NCBI GenBank assembly: GCA_016200595.1
Contig: JACQEL010000190.1
Span: 1 to 11,488, forward strand
Length of the DNA stretch: 11,488 nt
Reading direction: 5' to 3'
DNA from: Deltaproteobacteria bacterium
GTDB taxonomy: Bacteria > Desulfobacterota > Binatia > Bin18
The position numbers and the translations under genes are program-made. Positions 6,901 to 11,488 of the stretch are shown piece after piece. Each line of letters begins with the position of its first letter. Position 1 is the first letter of the stretch. Below the pieces are notes generated by a model that worked only from the letters and a program-made list of their open reading frames with translations, was not told where the DNA came from and made no database searches.

Positions 6901-7561
6901 GACGCCGGACACCGGACACCGGACACCGGACGCCGCATCCCCAGCCGCCAATCTCAAGCCTCAAGCTTCACTCTTCCGCCACGAAGGCGACTACTGGGTG
7001 ATTGCTTATCAAGGAACCCCTTTCCGTGTCAAAAATATTAGAGGCTTGCACTATATCGCTCACCTGTTGCGACGTCCTCACCAGGAGTGTCATGTCTTTG
7101 ATCTCGTAGCTGTCACGGCCAAAGGGCTCCCTGCTTCTTCTTCCGAGAGCCTGGCGGACTTAGTGCACACGGGTTTACGCATTACTGCCGAGGCTGATGC
7201 GGGCGAGGTGCTTGACCAGCAAGCGAGGACTGCTTATCGGCGGCGGCTGAGAGACCTTGAGGAGGAACTGCAAGAAGCCCAAGCCGGGAACGACTTTGCC
7301 CGTGTAGCCACAGTGCAAGAGGAGATCGCTTTCCTCACCCAACAACTGGCGGCCGGAGTCGGATGGCGCGGGCACTCTCGCCGGGCGGTTTCTCACACCG
7401 AACGCGCCCGCGTAAATATCACGAATGGTATTCGTGCGGCACTCGCGAAAATCGCCGAGCACGATCCTTCCCTCTCTCACTATCTTTCCTTAACCATTAC
7501 CACCGGCCTCTTTTGTTCCTTCAGCCCTGATGCGAGCAGGCCGATTATGTGGCAATTCTAA
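3980..7561 (+). CDS. AAA_16 family signalling ATPase with helical repeats and conserved C-terminal region
   Basis: The frame is open from an ATG at 3788, giving 1257 residues. That ATG lies in the tail of a repeat (family C) and the first 64 residues look non-conserved, so the ATG at 3980 is preferred (1193 residues); neither has a good ribosome binding site. Numbered from 3788, the conserved part begins at VFVGREQEM (91-99). Walker A is GEPGIGKT (121-128), Walker B is LVLMLDD (235-241) followed by LHWAD, and GTYRD (269-273) is a probable sensor. A winged-helix-like stretch follows to about 460, then TPR-like helices (about 490-1010). A Pro/Ser-rich linker (about 1013-1060) contains heptanucleotide repeats. 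The region from 1062 to the end (FRHEGDYW, GLHYIAHLL, a coiled coil, TGLFCSFSPD) is shared by many bacterial ATPases of this type, often near cyclases. It is probably cytoplasmic and regulatory; the partner may be the downstream cyclase. Confidence 0.85.
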   Translation: MATLGSPSTPSQSDQPPPAVSRSLKEVFVGREQEMTVLRAALGEACTGRGQLVLLAGEPGIGKTRTAEELALFARRSGAQVLVGRCYEGEGAPPFWPWRQIVRAYLQDSSAEVLRARLGVRAADIAQVIPEVQERLPHLPPPPMLEPKSARFRFFDSFTVFLRNVAAAQPLVLMLDDLHWADVPSLLLLQFVARELPALPLLIIGTYRDLNLGLQHPFTLTLGELSRVLGSQSIALSGLTEREVAQLIELGTGVPPADPLTAAIHKETEGNPFFVTEVVQQVATDKHRSAGDSPSPLTIPLPQRVRESIARRLQGLSPDCLNLLSLAAVSGREFNLRVLESVWAGAEPTLRGERLVELLDEAVSARLVEEGGHTPQSYSFSHALIRETLYEDLALPHRGRLHRQVGEALETLHRAEAEPYASRVSGQTLAELAYHFSLAGHDKNDAEKAIQYACLAAEHATTILAYEEAAAHYERALQALTRSHPDTERHCELLLALGNARRQAGDIPQAREIFLQAATLAKTLEPTQGAESSGRFLARAALAMDTGFAGAALQAGMVNPVVIDLLENALRLLGEKDSALRARALSRLAMELYWSDDEERRIRLSQQAVAMARQVGDPATLVHTLNGRRVVLWEPENVKARLDSATEIIRLAEETNDREMVLRGYIWRITDLVELGDLPAADREIAVYARQAERLRQPFYLWFLAAWQAMRAGLAGRFVEAEQLAQQARTIGQRAQDLDGEQYFTGQIIGFRAGRGLQASELQTKEFVDRYRAIPAWRCVLALIYTDSGQREDARREFEHFAAQDFANLPRDRDWLNTIANLSMICAFLRDIPRAATLYRLLLPYAEHCIVVGPAILCVGSAARFLGLLAMTLGRWEEARLHFETALRVNARLGARPFVAITQHMYALMLLACGQPGDTERAADFLSQALTTAREFGLSKLEERIQAAGQSLQSKVQSAETGRQQPQDTILPSLTPDTGHRTPDAASPAANLKPQASLFRHEGDYWVIAYQGTPFRVKNIRGLHYIAHLLRRPHQECHVFDLVAVTAKGLPASSSESLADLVHTGLRITAEADAGEVLDQQARTAYRRRLRDLEEELQEAQAGNDFARVATVQEEIAFLTQQLAAGVGWRGHSRRAVSHTERARVNITNGIRAALAKIAEHDPSLSHYLSLTITTGLFCSFSPDASRPIMWQF
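6828..6855 (+). repeat. In-gene heptanucleotide repeat array, four units
   Basis: The four successive 7-mers are AAAGTCT, ACAGTCT, AAAGTGC and AAAGTGC. The array lies in the linker between the helical repeats and the C-terminal region of the ATPase and is translated as LQSKVQSA-type low-complexity sequence. It resembles the short tandem heptamer repeats usually seen between genes. Confidence 0.7.
6901..6935 (+). repeat. In-gene heptanucleotide repeat array, five units
   Basis: Five exact-register units of GAC(A/G)CCG form a 35-bp array in the same linker, 45 nt after the first array. Because 7 is not a multiple of 3, the reading frame rotates through the unit and gives TPDTGHRTPDA. Unit gain or loss would shift the frame unless three units change together. 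Confidence 0.9.
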
Positions 7562-7710
7562 CTGGCAACTCGACGGCGATACAGCCATTTTGTCAGGGCT
7601 GGTAATGATTCACCGGAGTAAAAATACACGAGCTGGAGCAAGAATAAACGACGCGGAAAAGAAAAAACCCGCCTTGCCTTTCGCTATCTTTTCGCCTATC
7701 TCTAAACCTT

Positions 7711-9501
7711 ATGAGCAATGAAGAGTTTGCGGCACAATCGCCTCAAGGAAGAAGAATCGAGCGCAAGCTCACCGCCATCCTCAGCGCTGACGTCAAAGGC
7801 TACAGCCGGCTGATGGGCGAGGACGAGGTGGCAACGATTCGCACGCTCACTGCTTATCGCGAGGTCATGGGAACGCTCATTCGCCAGTACCATGGTCGTG
7901 TGGTTGATTCTCCTGGAGATAATCTGCTGGCCGAGTTTGCCAGTGTGGTCGATGCCGTGCAGGGCGCGATGGAAATCCAACAAGCCCTGCAAGCCCGGAA
8001 TGCTGACTTGCCCGCGTCTCGACGGATGGAGTTTCGCCTCGGCATCAATCTCGGTGATGTCATCGTCGAGGGCGAGCGCATCTATGGTGACGGGGTCAAT
8101 ATCGCCGCCCGCTTGGAAGGGTTAGCCGACGGCGGGGGCATCTGCATCTCGGGGAGTGTCTATGAACAGGTCGAGAGCAAGCTTGCCCTGACGTATGAGT
8201 ATATGGGTGAGCAACCGGTCAAGAACATTAGCAAACCGGTTCGGGTCTATCGCGTGCGCGAACAGACTGACCTCCCTGCTCTCGCCAAGCCTGGTGAGAA
8301 CCCGCTGCCGCTACCGTTGCCTGATAAACCGTCTTTGGCCGTGCTGCCTTTTACCAATATGAGCAGCGATCCCGAGCAAGAGTACTTCAGTGACGGCATC
8401 ACTGAGGATCTCATTACCGACTTCTCTAAGGTCTCGGGTCTCTTTGTCATCTCGCGCAACTCGGTCTTCACCTACAAAGGGAAAGTGGTGAAAGTAGAGC
8501 AGGTCGGCCAAGAACTCGGGGTGCGCTATGTCTTGGAGGGCAGTATTCGCAAAGCCGGGAATCGCGTGCGGATTACGGCGCAGCTCATCGACGCGAGCAG
8601 TGGGTATCATGTCTGGGCCGAGCGCTATGACCGGGATCTACAAGACATTTTTGCCGTGCAAGACGAGGTCACGCAGCAAATCGTGGCGGCCCTTAAAGTA
8701 AAGCTGACTACAGTTGAGCGAGACCGTCTTGGTCGCCAGCCGACGACGAATCTTGAAGCTTATGACTGCTACTTACGCGGGCTTGAGTTGTATGCGCAGC
8801 GCACTCAGGAAGCTAATGAACAAGCGCGCCACAGGTTCGAGCATGCCACTGCCCTCGACCCACAGTTCGCTACCGCCTACGCGTTCTTAGGGCGAACGTT
8901 CCTGATAGACTTAGTCTATCAATGGCAGTCGGATCTCCGGACTCAAGAACAGCTCTTCGCCTTCGCTCAAAAGGCTGTGGCTCTGGATGATTCTCAGCCA
9001 GCCGCGCATGAAACGCTGGCCCTGGCTTACCTCGGAGAAAAACAGCATACACAGGCGAGTGCCGAAGCAGAAAAAGCCATTGCGCTCGATCCCAACTATG
9101 CCGACGCGTATGTGACGCTCGCCGACGTGCTCTGCTTTGCCGGGCAGCCTGAGCCTGCAGTCGGATTAGTCGAACAGGCCATGCGTCTCAACCCACGCTA
9201 TCCACCCTCTTATTTATGGTCCTTAGGTCATGCCTATCGCCTGCTGGGGCGCTCAGCAGAGGCGCTCACGGCGTTGCAGAAACTCGCCAATCAGAACCCC
9301 GATCATCTGACAGTTCACGTGCTGCTCGCCGCCATCTACAGTGAGTTAGGTCGAGAGAAGGAAGCTCGCGCCGAGGCGACAGAGATCCTACGGATCAGCC
9401 CTCAGTACTCGCTGGCGACGGTACAAGAAAGAACTCCTTACAAAGATCCAGCGTCGATCGAGCGCCAAGTCGCGGCTCTGCGCAAAGCGGGGTTGAAGTA
9501 A
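7711..9501 (+). CDS. Class III nucleotide cyclase with TolB/FlgO-like domain and TPR repeats
   Basis: The 596-residue protein is predicted to be cytoplasmic, with no membrane segment seen. Residues about 18-182 form a class III cyclase homology domain. The metal Asp residues are Asp27 (ILSADVKGYSRLM) and Asp70 (SPGDNLLAEF), and Asn130 and Arg134 (GDGVNIAARLE) are the transition-state pair. At the purine-recognition Lys position (K-x-x-GD) it has Asp66, so the substrate, cAMP or cGMP, and the activity are open. Residues about 205-335 (PSLAVLPFTNMSSD, LITDFSK, YVLEGSIRK, YDRDLQDIFAVQDEV) are the TolB-like/FlgO-type domain common in such cyclases. TPR repeats fill about 345-570. The start fits the family's usual beginning, but no ribosome binding site precedes it. 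It lies 149 nt after the ATPase gene and may be transcribed with it. Confidence 0.92.
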   Translation: MSNEEFAAQSPQGRRIERKLTAILSADVKGYSRLMGEDEVATIRTLTAYREVMGTLIRQYHGRVVDSPGDNLLAEFASVVDAVQGAMEIQQALQARNADLPASRRMEFRLGINLGDVIVEGERIYGDGVNIAARLEGLADGGGICISGSVYEQVESKLALTYEYMGEQPVKNISKPVRVYRVREQTDLPALAKPGENPLPLPLPDKPSLAVLPFTNMSSDPEQEYFSDGITEDLITDFSKVSGLFVISRNSVFTYKGKVVKVEQVGQELGVRYVLEGSIRKAGNRVRITAQLIDASSGYHVWAERYDRDLQDIFAVQDEVTQQIVAALKVKLTTVERDRLGRQPTTNLEAYDCYLRGLELYAQRTQEANEQARHRFEHATALDPQFATAYAFLGRTFLIDLVYQWQSDLRTQEQLFAFAQKAVALDDSQPAAHETLALAYLGEKQHTQASAEAEKAIALDPNYADAYVTLADVLCFAGQPEPAVGLVEQAMRLNPRYPPSYLWSLGHAYRLLGRSAEALTALQKLANQNPDHLTVHVLLAAIYSELGREKEARAEATEILRISPQYSLATVQERTPYKDPASIERQVAALRKAGLK

Positions 9502-9503
9502 AC

Positions 9504-9545
9504 GCTGAACGATGAATGCTGAATGAGGAATGGGACACGAGGACT
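9504..9545 (+). repeat. Heptanucleotide repeat array just after the cyclase stop codon
   Basis: Successive 7-mers starting 3 nt after the TAA are GCTGAAC, GATGAAT, GCTGAAT and GAGGAAT, then two weaker units GGGACAC and GAGGACT. The period is 7, as in the two arrays inside the ATPase gene, but the unit differs. Confidence 0.65.
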
Positions 9546-9573
9546 GAGCAATCGGAGGGCGCACGGGTGCTTT

Positions 9574-9629
9574 CTCATACCCAGGCTCCGCCTGGGTAAT
9601 GCCCTGTGATTGTGGCTCTGCCACACCTA
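9574..9629 (+). repeat. Half copy of palindromic repeat family A
   Basis: This matches the first 56 or so bases of the repeats at 385 and 490. The hairpin ACCCAGG (9579-9585) with CCTGGGT (9591-9597) keeps its outer pair as A-T where copy 2 has G-C. The right hairpin is missing; the sequence runs directly into a family B arm at 9627. Confidence 0.75.
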
Positions 9630-9650
9630 AATCAGACCATACGACATTGG
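9627..9650 (+). repeat. Repeat family B arm, third copy
   Basis: CTAAATCAGACCATA followed by ACATTGGTG resembles the arm at 2651-2680. It joins the truncated family A copy without a gap, which suggests that one repeat inserted into or recombined with the other. Confidence 0.45.
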
Positions 9651-9732
9651 TGCAGAGTCACACCTTTTGCGATGTGCCTCCTGGCGCCCGACCAGGCATG
9701 ATCCCGTTGCTAAATGCCCAACGCCCTTTACG

Positions 9733-9781
9733 CCCGACGCTGAAGCATCGGGCTACCCTCATGCCGCCGGCTCACGCCGGC
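9733..9781 (+). repeat. Pair of short hairpins in the convergent intergenic region
   Basis: CCCGACGCTGAAGCATCGGG (9733-9752) folds with its ends paired. GCCGGC-TCAC-GCCGGC (9766-9781) is a perfect 6-bp stem. Together with the family C copies that follow, they give a run of strong stems between two convergent genes and may end transcription from both sides. There is no U-rich tail typical of an intrinsic terminator. No gene is visible in 9502-9910. Confidence 0.5.
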
Positions 9782-9784
9782 TCT

Positions 9785-9861
9785 CCGCCCCCGAGGGGCG
9801 GTTGACGGTAGCCGGGGAATTCATTCCCCGGCGGAGGTGCAGAGTTTATCAACAGTATCAT
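9785..9861 (+). repeat. Two-hairpin structured repeat, family C copy 2
   Basis: Hairpin 1 is CCGCCCC (9785-9791) with GGGGCGG (9795-9801). Hairpin 2 is GCCGGGGAAT (9811-9820) with ATTCCCCGGC (9823-9832). Relative to the copy at 3703, the pair A-T in hairpin 1 is C-G here, and a G-C pair in hairpin 2 is A-T here. The stretch between hairpin 2 and TCAACAG is about 6 nt shorter than in copy 1. Confidence 0.8.
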
Positions 9862-9907
9862 TGATCCCCCGGCGGAGGCGCAGAGTGTATCAACAGCCTC
9901 ATTCATC
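9862..9907 (+). repeat. Family C partial copy, tandem duplication of the right half
   Basis: CCCCGGCGGAGG, CAGAGTGTATCAACAG and the tail CATTCATC repeat the right half of the preceding copy with a period of about 41 nt. It ends 3 to 4 nt before the stop codon of the minus-strand permease. Confidence 0.7.
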
Positions 9908-9910
9908 ACT

Positions 9911-11488
9911 CTACGTCTCACCTCTCAACACCTCCAACGGCGGACGGTTCACGACTCCGCGGCTCCCCAGGACCCCAATGCCGACGGTAAGCCCAGTGAC
10001 GAGCAGCAGCGCCAACCCGAGCGGCAACCCGGTGAGTGTAAAGGCGGTCTCGAACAAATAGTACGCCAAGGCCCAACTCGCCCCCACCGCGAGCAACAGC
10101 CCAGTCACCGCCGCCAGGCTGCCTAAGAAGAGATACTCAACCAGCAAAATCTGCTGAATCTGCCCACGCGAAGCCCCCAAGGTGCGTAATAAGGCGCTCT
10201 CACGTAGGCGTTGGTAACGACTAGTGACAACAGCATTGGCCAGGACCACCACTCCTGCCGCCAGGCTGAATAAGGCCATGAAACGAATGGCGAAGGCGAC
10301 CCTGCTCAAGATGGCATCCAACGTGTGGATGACCAAGCTCAAGTCGATGACCGAGACATTGGGAAATTTCTGTACTGTGGCGCGTTGTACTGCCGCTGAG
10401 ATCTCGTTCGCCGGCACGTGGGAAACCAGGACGTAGGTTTGCGGTGCGGCTTCGAGCACGCCGCGGGGAAAAACTACAAAAAAATTCGGTTGTACTCGTT
10501 GCCAGTCGACCTTACGAATACTGCCGACGGTCGCCGTGACCGGAACCCCTTGAAGGTCAAAAACCAGCCGATCCCCGAGCGTCACGACCAGCGTGCGGGC
10601 AAGTTCTTCTTCTACAGAAATGGGAACTTCACTTGCCGTGTTGTCCACCGTTCCTTGCCATTTGCCGGCCATGATGGTTTCTGTGTTAATTAAGTGTTCA
10701 CGATAGGTAGCGTGATACTCCCATTGCAGAGCCCAGGTGGGGATTTTACTACTGGTATCGTTACGCAGGTCTTCTACACTTTTCCCTTTGATACTAGCCA
10801 AACGCATAGTTACCAACGGTACCTCTTGTACTGTCGGTACAGCAAAAGAGTGTACGAGCTTCGTCACGTCCTCACGTTGGTCGCTCTGGATGTCGAACAA
10901 CACCAGGTTGGGTTGATCGGCCTGACCAGCGAGCGACGCCTGTCTGAGCAGCATCTGCTGACTCAAATAGACGCTCGCGAGAAGAAACGTGCCCAACCCG
11001 AGCGACAGCAGAAGAACGAGCGTTTGGTTGTGGGGACGGTAGAGATTCGCCACTCCTTGACGCCAGACATAAGGCCACGACTCGGGACAATAGGCCCGGA
11101 CCAGGACCATCAAGAGCTTTGCCACTCCTGCGAGTAAGGCAAAAGCCACTCCTAAGGCTAGACAAAAGCCGAAGCCGTACCGCCAGCGTTCGGTATGGGT
11201 GAAGGCAAAAGCAGCGACGCTGCAGACAATGAGGAAAAAGAGTAACCAACGCAGAGGATCACGCTGCGTGAGGTGAGTGTCTTCATACGCCGAACGCAAA
11301 GCCAGCAATGGCGAGATCCGGCGAACCGCGAGCAGAGGCAGAAGCGCGAACAATACCGTCATCCACACCCCAATAGCGAACCCTTGCAACAGCGCCCTCC
11401 AAGAGAGGCTGAGGGGAATGTTGACCGGAAGAAAATCGCGTAGCAGCAGGGGAAATACGGTCTGTGCGGCCATACCGACGCTGGCCCC
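9911..11488 (-). CDS. ABC transporter permease, YbbP/FtsX type, 5' end outside window
   Basis: The frame is open to the right edge (Gly-Ala-Ser-Val-Gly precedes the first Met), so this is the C-terminal 525 residues of a longer protein; relatives with two FtsX domains are usually about 800 or more residues. Counting from the first Met, hydrophobic segments lie at about 28-50, 75-91, 100-125 and 141-160. A large extracytoplasmic domain (about 160-390, MacB-like) follows, then three more segments (about 393-419, 443-471, 482-504). SRYQRLRESALLRTLGASR and the end NRPPLEVLR are typical of the FtsX domain. Such permeases pair with a LolD/MacB-type ATPase and move or extract lipids, lipoproteins or peptides rather than small solutes. 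The ATPase gene is not in view, and the substrate is unknown. Its stop lies almost directly against repeat family C. Confidence 0.9.
   Translation of the reverse strand, partial: GASVGMAAQTVFPLLLRDFLPVNIPLSLSWRALLQGFAIGVWMTVLFALLPLLAVRRISPLLALRSAYEDTHLTQRDPLRWLLFFLIVCSVAAFAFTHTERWRYGFGFCLALGVAFALLAGVAKLLMVLVRAYCPESWPYVWRQGVANLYRPHNQTLVLLLSLGLGTFLLASVYLSQQMLLRQASLAGQADQPNLVLFDIQSDQREDVTKLVHSFAVPTVQEVPLVTMRLASIKGKSVEDLRNDTSSKIPTWALQWEYHATYREHLINTETIMAGKWQGTVDNTASEVPISVEEELARTLVVTLGDRLVFDLQGVPVTATVGSIRKVDWQRVQPNFFVVFPRGVLEAAPQTYVLVSHVPANEISAAVQRATVQKFPNVSVIDLSLVIHTLDAILSRVAFAIRFMALFSLAAGVVVLANAVVTSRYQRLRESALLRTLGASRGQIQQILLVEYLFLGSLAAVTGLLLAVGASWALAYYLFETAFTLTGLPLGLALLLVTGLTVGIGVLGSRGVVNRPPLEVLRGET

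Noticed and set aside
7674..7702. TTGCCT-N17-TATCTC as a sigma-70 promoter for the cyclase
   Set aside because: The match is weak and the transcript would start about 2 nt before the ATG; not strong enough to annotate.
9599..10061. Plus-strand small open frames at 9599-10061
   Set aside because: They consist of repeat sequence and the antisense of the permease end, with no start signals or domains.

Overview
The window looks like a piece of a mid-to-high GC chromosome from an uncultured Gram-negative bacterium. The best guess is a deltaproteobacterium-like lineage (Myxococcota, Binatota or Tectomicrobia type). The reasons are clusters of secreted c-type cytochromes, a Myxococcus-type cysteine-rich repeat protein, candidate sigma-54 promoters, large signalling ATPase and cyclase proteins with TPR repeats, and many short palindromic intergenic repeats. 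No rRNA, tRNA, transposase or CRISPR array is visible, so the taxonomy is only suggestive.

Region 1 (1-2650) is a divergent cytochrome c locus. A monoheme cytochrome c runs leftward off the window (1-305, minus). Two monoheme cytochromes (757-1149, 1191-1634) and a triheme lipoprotein cytochrome (1682-2647) run rightward as an operon, each with a strong ribosome binding site. The triheme gene has an in-frame TAG at 2189-2191, at a position that is Leu in all four intact paralogous domains, so it looks like a TTG to TAG nonsense change. The 450-base divergent region carries two inward-bounded sigma-54-type -24/-12 motifs, one facing each unit. Two 93-bp palindromic repeats lie between them.

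Region 2 (2650-3980) is repeat-rich. It holds a MITE-like 153-bp element with terminal inverted repeats. Next comes a small secreted cysteine-rich protein whose signal-peptide end (2986-3204) and cysteine-rich body (3212-3670) are in different frames. After that is a two-hairpin element that recurs at 9785-9907 with compensatory base changes.

Region 3 (3980-9501) holds two large signalling genes in tandem: an AAA_16 ATPase with helical repeats and a conserved C-terminal region, then a class III nucleotide cyclase with a TolB/FlgO-like domain and TPRs. Together they resemble the parts of a soluble-adenylyl-cyclase-type protein divided over two polypeptides.

Region 4 (9502-11488) is a convergent intergenic region made of several repeat families, followed on the minus strand by the C-terminal part of a YbbP/FtsX-type ABC transporter permease that runs off the right edge.
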